A stretch of 64,000 bases of DNA from an uncultured SAR86 cluster bacterium. Its GTDB lineage: Bacteria > Pseudomonadota > Gammaproteobacteria > Magnimaribacterales > AG-339-G14. Positions 19,306 through 27,956 of this stretch are shown here, in pieces. Position 1 is the stretch's first letter; every line of letters begins with the position of its first letter. Under the pieces are notes generated by a model, which made no database searches, was not told the DNA's origin, and was given only the letters and a program-made list of their open reading frames with translations. Both the position numbers and the translations under genes were made by a program. Location: assembly GCA_902563105.1 (NCBI GenBank), contig CACEVU010000006.1, positions 1 to 64,000 of the forward strand. Direction: 5' to 3'.

Positions 19306-19335
19306 TTTACAAAAGTTCTATTTTTTTGATAAAAT
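19306..19335 (+). promoter_or_regulatory. sigma70-type promoter for riboswitch/microprotein unit
   Basis: TTTACA (19306-19311) - 18 bp - TAAAAT (19330-19335), 3' of the suhB stop. Confidence 0.6.
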
Positions 19336-19345
19336 GCACATTAAT

Positions 19346-19479
19346 CGTTCATTCAATGCTCTTTTTTAGTGCATTGAACGGAAGTAGGAAGATAGGAAAA
19401 CCTCTTTATATACGATGTGTATAAAGGCAAGCTAGTACCTTTTTTGGGAACGAGACCGAATATCTACCGAAGGAACGCG
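19346..19479 (+). ncRNA. glutamine riboswitch (glnA / Downstream-peptide family)
   Basis: P1 CGTTC(19346-19350)/GAACG(19473-19477); P2 TTCAATGC(19352-19359)/GCATTGAA(19371-19378); conserved junction cGGAAGTAGG (19379-19388) and CTACCGAAGGAACGCG (19464-19479), which I recognise as the family signature. Located upstream of a small YRG-motif ORF. Confidence 0.82.
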
Positions 19480-19539
19480 TTACGAGGGTGTATGCCGGGA
19501 GGCACATGAAACATAATCGAAACGAAAACTGGAGGCGAT

Positions 19540-19704
19540 ATGTCTACTTACAGAGGTATCAAAGTCACTGAAAACAACCTTCACGTTGAGAACAGAAAAT
19601 CTCAACCAGGAGTTTACAGAGGCGTAAAACATGATGCTATCGAATCAGATAAGTCAGATAAAGCACAAGACGGTATATACCGTGGTGTGAAGCATTCTGC
19701 TTAA
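19540..19704 (+). CDS. 54-aa YRGVK-repeat microprotein (DUF4278-like motif), riboswitch-controlled
   Basis: Manual translation MSTYRGIKVTENNLHVENRKSQPGVYRGVKHDAIESDKSDKAQDGIYRGVKHSA*; SD GGAGG at 19531-19535. Too short for the supplied ORF track. Confidence 0.88.
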   Translation: MSTYRGIKVTENNLHVENRKSQPGVYRGVKHDAIESDKSDKAQDGIYRGVKHSA

Positions 19705-19725
19705 CTACTAGATAGTTGAAAATTA

Positions 19726-19752
19726 GGGAGATCTTCGGATCTCCCTTTTTTA
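19726..19752 (+). terminator. intrinsic terminator with UUCG tetraloop
   Basis: GGGAGATC-TTCG-GATCTCCC followed by T-run. Confidence 0.92.
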
Positions 19753-20649
19753 TGGCATACCATCTTCAAACTGTTCGCTTTTCTTGATTGCTAAATCTTC
19801 AAAATTTAAATTCATTAAGATTAAATTATTACAGAGTACATAAATTGATGAATATGTTCCGACGATGACACCACAAATCAATGCAATAGCAAAATTCTGA
19901 ATAAAGTCTCCGCCCAAAATTAATAAAGCAAATAAAACCAATAAGGTAGTTAACGAGGTAATTAGAGTTCTGCCTAACATTTGATTCAATGATCTGTTGA
20001 TGACATCAATATTGTCTGACTTTCTTTTTTTTCTATAATTTTCTCTAATCCTGTCAGAGACGACAATCGTGTCATTTAAAGAATAGCCAATCACAGCTAA
20101 AAGAGCGGCCAATACCGTTAAGTTAAAGCCGATATAAAAAACTGAAAAAATTCCTAAGACAATTACAACATCATGAACCAGAGCTAATAAAGCTCCTATC
20201 GCAAACTTAAATTGAAATCGAAACATGATATAAGCCATCATTACTAGAAGAGCTGCGAGAAGTCCTAATCCACCTTGATCTCTCAATTCCTCTCCAATTT
20301 GAGGGCCAATAAAATCTTTACGTCTTAAATCAAATTTAAAGGATTCATTCAAAGAAGAGACAATTTCATCAGAGAGATTATTTTCTGAGCCTCCAGGAAT
20401 TTTAATAAGCACATCTTGTTCGGAACCAAAATATGATACCTGGAAATCATCGTCTAATTTTAATCCTAATACATCCCTAATCTGTTCTAGATCTGTTGGC
20501 TTTGATAATTGAATTTCAATTAAAGTACCTCCAGTGAAATCTAGACCTAAATCCAATCCTCTAAAACTAAGCGATCCCAATGAAATCAAAATCATAATGA
20601 TGGATAACGTAGAAGCTATCTTTCTTGGCTTCATAAAATTTATCTGCAT
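19750..20649 (-). CDS. secF: protein translocase subunit SecF
   Basis: GLDLGLDFTGGTLIEIQ, VIGYSLNDTIVVSDRIREN, NQMLGRTLITSLTTLLVLFALLILGG. Confidence 0.95.
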   Translation of the reverse strand: MQINFMKPRKIASTLSIIMILISLGSLSFRGLDLGLDFTGGTLIEIQLSKPTDLEQIRDVLGLKLDDDFQVSYFGSEQDVLIKIPGGSENNLSDEIVSSLNESFKFDLRRKDFIGPQIGEELRDQGGLGLLAALLVMMAYIMFRFQFKFAIGALLALVHDVVIVLGIFSVFYIGFNLTVLAALLAVIGYSLNDTIVVSDRIRENYRKKRKSDNIDVINRSLNQMLGRTLITSLTTLLVLFALLILGGDFIQNFAIALICGVIVGTYSSIYVLCNNLILMNLNFEDLAIKKSEQFEDGMP

Positions 20650-20650
20650 G

Positions 20651-22468
20651 TTAAATCCATAAAGTTTCGATATTTTTTCGATTCCTATAAATAAGCCAAA
20701 CCAAAAATCTTGTGACTAGAATAGCGGTAAACATAGAGGTTAAAATTCCAACCGATAGAGTGATAGCAAATCCTTGTACCGGTCCAGTTCCTATTGTGTA
20801 AAGAATTAGAGCAACAATCAGGGTTGTTAAATTCGCATCTACAATTGTGATATAAGCTCTATCATAGCCTGCATTGATTGCATCAATGGGTTTCAGCCTA
20901 TTCTTCAATTCTTCTTTGATTCTCGAAAATATTAAGACATTTGCGTCAACAGCCATTCCAATTGTTAAAACAATTCCGGCTATACCCGGTAAGGTCAATG
21001 TTGCCGATAACACAGACATCACAGCGCTTATGAGAATAATGTTCAAGGCCACAGCAACATTGGCAATTAGTCCAAAAACTTTGTAATAAAAAATCATAAA
21101 AATCAGTACCAAAGTTAACCCGAGAAGAAGAGATTGAACTCCAACTCTAATATTGTCTGCTCCTAATGAAGGACCAACTGTACCCTCTTCCACAAAGTTC
21201 ATGGGAGCTGCTAAGGCTCCTGCTCTCAATAACAACGCCAATTCTGAGGCTTCATTTGGACTATCCAGTCCAGTTATCCTGAATTGATTGGCAAGGGCTG
21301 ACTGAATTGTTGCCAAACTTATAATTCGCTTGTCAAAATAACTTTCTATTTCTTCGTTAGCTGTAGTTTTGATTTTACGTTCTACAAAAATTACTGCCAT
21401 TCTGTTGCCAACATTATTTCTCGTCGAGCGATGCATTTTTGTTCCGCCTTCGCCATCCAAAGAAATATTTACTTGAGGAAATCCATTCTCATCATAGCCA
21501 ACACTAGCGTCAGCGACCTTATCACCAGTAATAATGACTTGTTTCATCAGTTTCACACGTTGATTGGAAAAGTCGAATTGGTCGGTTCTGGACATTAAAG
21601 TATTCGATTCAGCCTCTAAGCGAAATTCTAAATTAGCCGTTTTCCCGATAATTTTTTTGGCTTCTGCAGTATCTTGTACGCCTGGTAATTGGACAGATAT
21701 CCTGTTTTTTCCTTGGCGTACTACTACGGGTTCGGATATTCCAAGCTCATTTACTCTATTTCGAAGAGTGACTAAATTTTGCGATACGGCGTAGTCAACC
21801 AATTCATCGAGTCCTTGATCTGAATATTCAACAAGAAATTGATTTTTTCCTATTTCTTTATAATTCAGGACGGTATTGTTTTTAAAATAATCTTTAATTT
21901 CACTGGAGGCATCTGTTCTAGTTGAAAACAAAATTTTGTTATCAGAGATTTCTGATTTGCTCATACTAATTCGTTCTTCTCTTAAATTCCTCTTTAAATC
22001 AGCTAAGTAAGACTCTAAGCGAGTTGAAATGAGTAATTGAGAGTCTACTTCCATAAGAAAATGAACGCCCCCTCTAAGATCCAGACCCAGTTTCATTGGG
22101 GCAGCTTGCAGTTGAGAAAGCCACTTCGGAGTATTGGGCGCAAGATTCAAAGCAACAACAAAATCACGCTCTAATTTTTCTTCTAAGTACTCTTTTAGTT
22201 TTATTTGATCTTGATAGTTTTCAGTTTTTATCAGTATCGATTCGTATCCGATGGCATCAGAAGAAATATTCGAAGAGCATTTAATGGAAGTATCTTGGAC
22301 AAGCGAATCCACTCGTCTGGCAATATTTTGAGATATTTGCCCCGAAGAACTATCTATAGTTATTTGAATTGCAGGACTTGGAGGATAAAAATTAGGCAGT
22401 GCGTATATGATGCCAATGGAAATGACAGACAGAATGATAATAATTTTCCAGAGTTGAAAACGCAGCAC
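20651..22468 (-). CDS. secD: protein translocase subunit SecD
   Basis: KLGLDLRGGVHFLMEVD, LRNRVNELGISEPVVVRQGKNRISVQLPGVQDTAEAKKIIGKTANLEFR, GMAVDANVLIFSRIKEEL. Confidence 0.95.
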   Translation of the reverse strand: MLRFQLWKIIIILSVISIGIIYALPNFYPPSPAIQITIDSSSGQISQNIARRVDSLVQDTSIKCSSNISSDAIGYESILIKTENYQDQIKLKEYLEEKLERDFVVALNLAPNTPKWLSQLQAAPMKLGLDLRGGVHFLMEVDSQLLISTRLESYLADLKRNLREERISMSKSEISDNKILFSTRTDASSEIKDYFKNNTVLNYKEIGKNQFLVEYSDQGLDELVDYAVSQNLVTLRNRVNELGISEPVVVRQGKNRISVQLPGVQDTAEAKKIIGKTANLEFRLEAESNTLMSRTDQFDFSNQRVKLMKQVIITGDKVADASVGYDENGFPQVNISLDGEGGTKMHRSTRNNVGNRMAVIFVERKIKTTANEEIESYFDKRIISLATIQSALANQFRITGLDSPNEASELALLLRAGALAAPMNFVEEGTVGPSLGADNIRVGVQSLLLGLTLVLIFMIFYYKVFGLIANVAVALNIILISAVMSVLSATLTLPGIAGIVLTIGMAVDANVLIFSRIKEELKNRLKPIDAINAGYDRAYITIVDANLTTLIVALILYTIGTGPVQGFAITLSVGILTSMFTAILVTRFLVWLIYRNRKNIETLWI

Positions 22469-22471
22469 TAT

Positions 22472-22786
22472 CTATAAAGATTTAATCGTTCCTTTGGGAA
22501 GGACATTGCTTACAGACTCACGCTGAATAGTAAGAACAATATCATTGGCACGCACAGTTAAAAAATCATCACTCATTTTTGTAATTACACATGCAATACC
22601 TCCAGAAGCAATTATTTCATCGCCTACTGCAAGAGATTGAATCATTTCTTTTTGAGCCTTTAGACGTTTATTTTGAGGCCTTATTATTAAAAAATACATG
22701 ATAGCGACAAAACCAATCAACAGAATTAGCTGAGGCCCAAAAAAACTTGGGGTTTGTTGCGCCATTATTATTTCAGTTTCTTTCAT
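22472..22786 (-). CDS. yajC: preprotein translocase subunit YajC
   Basis: ILLIGFVAIMYFLIIRPQNKRLKAQKEMIQSLAVGDEIIASGGI; ATG at 22786 has an SD (GGAG). Confidence 0.93.
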   Translation of the reverse strand: MKETEIIMAQQTPSFFGPQLILLIGFVAIMYFLIIRPQNKRLKAQKEMIQSLAVGDEIIASGGIACVITKMSDDFLTVRANDIVLTIQRESVSNVLPKGTIKSL

Positions 22787-22800
22787 ATTTATTTCTCCTT

Positions 22801-22886
22801 TGGTGCCGGAGGAGAGACTCGAACTCTCACGCCTTTTGGGCACTCGATTTTGAATCGAACGCGTCTACCAATTCCGCCACTCCGGC
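22801..22886 (-). tRNA. tRNA-Leu (anticodon CAA)
   Basis: Reverse complement GCCGGAGTGGCGGAATTGGTAGACGCGTTCGATTCAAAATCGAGTGCCCAAAAGGCGTGAGAGTTCGAGTCTCTCCTCCGGCACCA; long variable arm, anticodon loop TTCAAAA. Confidence 0.95.
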
Positions 22887-22971
22887 TATATTACAAGGTA
22901 AAATTCAAAAAAAATAAGAATTGTTTTATTAAAATCGGAATATTAACACTATAAGGATAGAATAACTTCTA

Positions 22972-25341
22972 ATGTTTAATTATCTTATTACTGCAAACCA
23001 TGAATGCGAGACGAGGCAAACTGAGTCACTTTTACGAAACGAAAATGTGATTTATGCTTTTTCATCTACTTCAAGAATAGATTTTCAAGCCGTAAAACTA
23101 CTGACTAAAAATAAAAACTTTACCGAATTAGATACTAAAAAAGATAGCTCGCCTATAAAGAAAAACTATTTTCAAGTAAGAAATCCCAGAAGAAAGTTTC
23201 CCTGGCAGACTCCAAAAAGAAAACACTCTAAAGAATTAGGTCTTTTGGCTGAAAACAGAAATTTTTCTAAACAAACAATTATCGTTCCGGTTGATGTATT
23301 TTGGGGGAAGTCTCCAGAAAGGAAAGATAACTGGCTCAAGCTTTTATTCAGAGAGTCGTGGGAAGGAACCAGCTTTATCAGAAATATCTTTAAACTATTA
23401 TTTAATGGCAGAAATGTAAAAGTATATTTTCATAGACCTTTAGAAAGTGAAGAAATTTTTACAAGTCCTGAGTCCGATAAGAATCTGGTCTTGAAAACAG
23501 AAAGATTGCTAAGAGCAAGGTTTAGACAAAATCGAAAAGCCCATCTTGGACCTGATATTTCAAATAGAAGAACATTAGTAACTAGCATCTTGAACTCTAG
23601 CTCGGTTAAAAATTACATCGAGAGTGAATCTTCAGGAAATTTAAAAAAAACAGAAAACTTAAGAAAGAAGGCAAATAAATACATTTGGGAAATATGTTCA
23701 GATATGTCTTATCCAGTAATTTATCTTTACGATCGAGCTTTGAGTTGGTTTTGGAATTCTCGATATGAGAACTTAGAGGTGATTGGCTTTGAAGAAATAA
23801 GAAAAATTGCGCCAACAACTTCTCTTATTTTCTCTCCCTGTCATCGATCACACATAGATTATTTAGCTTTGTCGTACTTGCTCTATTACAAAGACTTGAT
23901 GTTGCCTCAAATAGTTGCTGGTAAAAATTTAGACCTTCCCATTGTAGGTCCTTTCTTGAGAAAAGGTGGTGCTTTCTTTATGAGAAGATCTTTTGGAGGA
24001 AATAAACTTTATTCAGTCATCTTTTATGAGCATTTGAGAAAACTGATGCAAAGAGGTCACTCAATTGAATTTTTTCCCGAAGGAGGAAGATCCAGATCTG
24101 GGAAATTGATGCCTCCAAGACCTGGAATTGTCTCTATGATTCTCAGATCCTTTTTAGATATGGATGAGAAGCAAGTTAGCTTTATACCTATTTCAATGAA
24201 TTACGAGAAAGTCCTCGAAGGTAATTCCTATCTTAAAGAAGTTATGGGAGCAAGAAAGAAAAAAGAGAATCTAAAAGACATTTTTTCTGTATTTAGAGAT
24301 TTTAGAAATTATTTAGGAGAAGCATATTTACAGTTTGGAGAGCCCATAAATTTAAATGATTTTCTCAAAGCTTATCCCAGAGAAGATTATGATTCAGAAA
24401 AGGATTGGCTGTTTGAAGTTACACCTAAACTAGGTAACAAGATAATGAAAAACATAAATCGTGCAACTGTAGTTACTTCTTCAGCTTTATTTTCAACAGC
24501 TATGCTAAATAGTGATGGTTTTTCTGTTTCAAGGAATGAGCTTATTCAGAGAATTGACTTGTTGAGAGCTATCTTGAAAGAAGATCTTTATTCTTCTAAA
24601 ACAATAATAAGTGAAAAAACAGCTGAAGAAATAATCGACCAAATGAAGAAGCTTAATTTTATTTCAAACGAAGATATCAGCGATAGGATTTCTTTATCGA
24701 ATAAAGAGGCAGCCAGATTGAGCTTTTACCGGAATAATATTTCGCACTTACTGATTATTGAATCCTTGATTTGTGGTTTTTTTCAATACAAAAAGACAAT
24801 CACTAAAGAGAATTTAGTTGATTCTTTAAAAATGATTTTTCCTTTCTTAAAAGAAGAATTCTTTCTCAAATGGGCAGAGGATGAATTGGAATCGGTTATT
24901 GAGTTGAAGCTTCAAAAACTAGTTAAACTGAAACTCCTCAATGAAGATTCAGAAAATTTTATGAGGCCCAATTTTAAATCGAAAGAATTCTATGAAACTC
25001 AAGCTCTAGGAAAGTTGGTACAGCCTTCAATTGATCGATTTTATGTATTGATTTCACAACTTTGGAAAAATGCTAAGAGTCATGTATCAAAAAATGATTT
25101 AGAAAAAAATTCACTTAAGATCCTTCAAAAATTAGAAAAAACCCATGCGAGGCTGACGCCAGAGTTTTCCGAAAAGTGGATGTTTGATGTTTTTTTAAAT
25201 CGTCTAATCGCAAATAAATATGTAAAAGAAGATGATTCTGGACTTCTTTATCCAACGCGTATTACTCATAGATTAGAAAAGGATGCAGCAAATTTTTTAG
25301 AGCCTAATTGGTTAAAAGAACTTTCTGAAAACACTACTTGA
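22972..25341 (+). CDS. plsB: glycerol-3-phosphate 1-O-acyltransferase
   Basis: SPCHRSHIDYLALSYLLYYKDLMLPQIVAGKNLDLPIVGPFLRKGGAFFMRRSF, EFFPEGGRSRSGKLMPPRPGIVSM. Confidence 0.94.
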   Translation: MFNYLITANHECETRQTESLLRNENVIYAFSSTSRIDFQAVKLLTKNKNFTELDTKKDSSPIKKNYFQVRNPRRKFPWQTPKRKHSKELGLLAENRNFSKQTIIVPVDVFWGKSPERKDNWLKLLFRESWEGTSFIRNIFKLLFNGRNVKVYFHRPLESEEIFTSPESDKNLVLKTERLLRARFRQNRKAHLGPDISNRRTLVTSILNSSSVKNYIESESSGNLKKTENLRKKANKYIWEICSDMSYPVIYLYDRALSWFWNSRYENLEVIGFEEIRKIAPTTSLIFSPCHRSHIDYLALSYLLYYKDLMLPQIVAGKNLDLPIVGPFLRKGGAFFMRRSFGGNKLYSVIFYEHLRKLMQRGHSIEFFPEGGRSRSGKLMPPRPGIVSMILRSFLDMDEKQVSFIPISMNYEKVLEGNSYLKEVMGARKKKENLKDIFSVFRDFRNYLGEAYLQFGEPINLNDFLKAYPREDYDSEKDWLFEVTPKLGNKIMKNINRATVVTSSALFSTAMLNSDGFSVSRNELIQRIDLLRAILKEDLYSSKTIISEKTAEEIIDQMKKLNFISNEDISDRISLSNKEAARLSFYRNNISHLLIIESLICGFFQYKKTITKENLVDSLKMIFPFLKEEFFLKWAEDELESVIELKLQKLVKLKLLNEDSENFMRPNFKSKEFYETQALGKLVQPSIDRFYVLISQLWKNAKSHVSKNDLEKNSLKILQKLEKTHARLTPEFSEKWMFDVFLNRLIANKYVKEDDSGLLYPTRITHRLEKDAANFLEPNWLKELSENTT

Positions 25342-25343
25342 TC

Positions 25344-25373
25344 CTTGAAAAAATAAAATCAGTCGCCATATAA
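25344..25373 (+). promoter_or_regulatory. sigma32 (heat-shock) promoter of hsp20 gene
   Basis: CTTGAAA (25344-25350) - 14 bp - GCCATATA (from 25365), close to CTTGAAA-N13/14-CCCATnTA. Confidence 0.6.
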
Positions 25374-25469
25374 ATTATGTAAAAGATTGCCTTATGGGAT
25401 CTTTTCATAGGTTGGCATGCTCTATAGAGGTGTCGTTTTATCAACTTGCTTAATTTTAAGGAGTTTATT

Positions 25470-25916
25470 ATGAAAAATAGTTTATTAAATTTATCTGATC
25501 CTTTTTTCTCTACAAGGTTTCTAGGTTTCGACAGTCTTTTTGACTCATTGAAAACCTTCAGCGAGATTGCAGAGGATTCAAGGTCTTATCCCCCTTACAA
25601 TATCAAACGTGAAGCCAATGAAATCACAATTGAAGTTGCAGTTGCTGGTCTTAGCGAAGACGATCTAATCGTTGAAACTAAAGAAAATAATCTCAGCATT
25701 GTTCATGAGGGGTCAAAAAATTCTTCTGGTGAAGTATTGCATCAAGGCATAGCTGCAAGAGCATTTAAGTTGCAGTTTTCTCTTGCTCCAGAAGTTGTAG
25801 TCAAAACTGCAAATCTAAAAAATGGTCTTTTAAGCATCTCGCTTGAAAGAGTAATCCCTGAATCAGAAAAGGCTAAAGTTATTGAAATTAATTCTGGCGA
25901 GTTAATTAAAGAATAA
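25470..25916 (+). CDS. ibpA: Hsp20/alpha-crystallin small heat-shock protein
   Basis: YPPYNIKREANEITIEVAVAGLSEDDLIVETKENNLSIVHEG...HQGIAARAFKLQFSLAPEVVVKTANLKNGLLSISLER; ATG at 25470 has SD AAGGAG. Confidence 0.9.
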   Translation: MKNSLLNLSDPFFSTRFLGFDSLFDSLKTFSEIAEDSRSYPPYNIKREANEITIEVAVAGLSEDDLIVETKENNLSIVHEGSKNSSGEVLHQGIAARAFKLQFSLAPEVVVKTANLKNGLLSISLERVIPESEKAKVIEINSGELIKE

Positions 25917-25929
25917 TGCCCCCCCTTAA

Positions 25930-25954
25930 CATGCCGCCTTTGGCGGCATGTTTT
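25930..25954. terminator. intrinsic terminator between convergent hsp20 and MazG-like genes
   Basis: CATGCCGCC-TTT-GGCGGCATG then TTTT. Confidence 0.85.
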
Positions 25955-26321
25955 ATAAACCAAGTGCTTTAGAGATGTTTGGCTTAAAATAACCTTCTGG
26001 CTTCAGAATCTTACCTGATTCATTTTTGACAAATTTACCATCAACAAATTTACTCATATTTGATGCTCTAACTTCTGTCCAAACCTTATCGAAATTAATC
26101 CCAGTACTATTGCACATACCCATAATGACCCAAACCATGTCTGCCAGCCCATCTGCTAATTCAACCAAATCATCTTCATTAAAGGCTTTTAAAGTTTCTT
26201 CAAACTCCTCTTTAATGAGGTTCATATAAAGTTTAACTTGATCATTTTTTAAAGTCAGATTAGAAGAAATCTTCTGCTCGCCTAAATTCATAAATTCTGA
26301 AACGTCTTTTTGATAACTCAT
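25953..26321 (-). CDS. MazG-like / phosphoribosyl-ATP pyrophosphohydrolase-superfamily protein
   Basis: EEFEETLKAFNEDDLVELADGLADMVWVIMGMCNSTGINFDKVWTEVRASNMSK: metal-binding EExxE/ExxD pattern of all-alpha NTP-PPase. Confidence 0.8.
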   Translation of the reverse strand: MSYQKDVSEFMNLGEQKISSNLTLKNDQVKLYMNLIKEEFEETLKAFNEDDLVELADGLADMVWVIMGMCNSTGINFDKVWTEVRASNMSKFVDGKFVKNESGKILKPEGYFKPNISKALGL

Positions 26322-27091
26322 AAAGCCTCCTGATCTATATGGAAAATACTATATTTAAATGCTTTCCCTTTTATAACACGAGAAGGATTTAAATTAATTA
26401 AAGATTTAGTATCAGTATGTAGGGCAGATTTATAAATTATTTTTTTTATGAATTTTTTTTCGATAAGTTTGATAATTGCAAGAAAATCAAAATCATTTAA
26501 ATCTAAATTTCTCAAGAATTGGATTTCTTTTTTTGCCCTAGCATCATTTTTAATCTCAAACATATGATCTAAATATGCTATCTCATGATCTCTAAACTTA
26601 TTTGCTAGTTTCAATGAATCTCCGCAGATAAAATTTATTCTTTGTGATGAATCTTTTAAATCTGTATGGCTTATATCACCAAGACATTGCTTAGTAAATT
26701 CGTATAACCAAGTCTTTTTTTCAAATGCAGTAACTGAGAATCCCATGGAGCTTATTTCTAAGGCATCAATGCAATATCCACCAGTTAGATCAATGACTTT
26801 TTTGCCAATATCTTTTTTTGAAAAGCATTTTTTTAATAACGATGATTCAGAATTTATTTTTTTAAAATTTAAATAATTTAATTTGAAAGGTTTAGAATTT
26901 TTTAAAGATAGATCTTGAAAAGATATTTTTCCCTCAGAAATCCAAATGACAAGCTTATGAGCATCAGAGATCCTTAAATTTCTTGGTGTAATGAATTTTA
27001 ATCCATGCTGCTTTGCAAATTTTTGCGCAAACCTTTCGTCTTTTTTTGAAAGATACGATACATAGGGCTTTCTTTCTGTAGAATTAATCAT
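26318..27091 (-). CDS. rsmJ: class I SAM methyltransferase, probable 16S rRNA (guanine1516-N2)-methyltransferase
   Basis: VIDLTGGYCIDALEISSMGFSVTAFEKKTWLYE and AYLDHMFEIK (D-P-M-type motif) resemble RsmJ. Confidence 0.65.
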   Translation of the reverse strand: MINSTERKPYVSYLSKKDERFAQKFAKQHGLKFITPRNLRISDAHKLVIWISEGKISFQDLSLKNSKPFKLNYLNFKKINSESSLLKKCFSKKDIGKKVIDLTGGYCIDALEISSMGFSVTAFEKKTWLYEFTKQCLGDISHTDLKDSSQRINFICGDSLKLANKFRDHEIAYLDHMFEIKNDARAKKEIQFLRNLDLNDFDFLAIIKLIEKKFIKKIIYKSALHTDTKSLINLNPSRVIKGKAFKYSIFHIDQEAL

Positions 27092-27101
27092 ATTAATAAG
27101 C

Positions 27102-27956
27102 TTGATGGTTAAACTCAGACAAGAAGATATTAAAACAAAAGAAGTCCTATCTTGGAAAGGACTCCACCTCTTTCACTTTCAGTTTTCCGCTTGTTCTATG
27201 AAAACTAGAATATTTCTAGCATTAAAAGAAATAGCTTATGAAAGTCACCACATAGATCTTCAAAAAAAGGAAAATTTTTCACCATACTTCCAAGGTATTA
27301 CTCCACGATCCTTGGTTCCTGTATTAATTGATAATGGAGATGTCCATATAGAGAGCAACGACATTTTGGAATACTTGGATGAAAAATATCCTTCGAAGCC
27401 TCTTATTCCACCAGAGAAAAAAGATGAAATAAAAAAAATGATGGCTGAAGAAAATGACTTACATATAGATATTAGAAATATAACTTTTAAATTCCTAGTG
27501 CCGAAGTTTTTGAACAAAGTAAAAATAGAAAAAAAAGCAGCAGCAAAAGCAACGCTCAATGGAGCTGAAGACTCTGCGGACGACAAAAATAGAGCTTTCT
27601 GGGAGAGTTACAAAAAAATTGGAATTTCCGATGAAGTTGCGACAAAGTCTTTATTAAATATAAAAAATCATCTTAATGAAATTGATGAAAATTTAAATCA
27701 TCATACTTATATTTTAGGAAACGATTTAACTTTGCCAGACATTGCATGGTTTATCTATGTTGCGCGTTTAAAATCTGCCAAATACCCTATTCATATCTTG
27801 CATCCAAATGTAAATGATTGGTATGAAAGTCTTTTAAAAAAGGATGTGTTTGCAAAAGAAACTAAAGTACCTAAGATAATAAAGGTAGTCAGTTACTTAT
27901 TCTATGTATTCCAAAAATATAGTGGTTGGAGCATCAAAAGACAGTTAGTCGGTTAA
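27102..27956 (+). CDS. glutathione S-transferase family protein
   Basis: FSACSMKTRIFLALKEIAYESHHIDL...ITPRSLVPVLIDNGDVHIESNDILEYLDEKYPSKPLIP thioredoxin-like GST domain plus helical C-terminus. Confidence 0.87.
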   Translation: MMVKLRQEDIKTKEVLSWKGLHLFHFQFSACSMKTRIFLALKEIAYESHHIDLQKKENFSPYFQGITPRSLVPVLIDNGDVHIESNDILEYLDEKYPSKPLIPPEKKDEIKKMMAEENDLHIDIRNITFKFLVPKFLNKVKIEKKAAAKATLNGAEDSADDKNRAFWESYKKIGISDEVATKSLLNIKNHLNEIDENLNHHTYILGNDLTLPDIAWFIYVARLKSAKYPIHILHPNVNDWYESLLKKDVFAKETKVPKIIKVVSYLFYVFQKYSGWSIKRQLVG

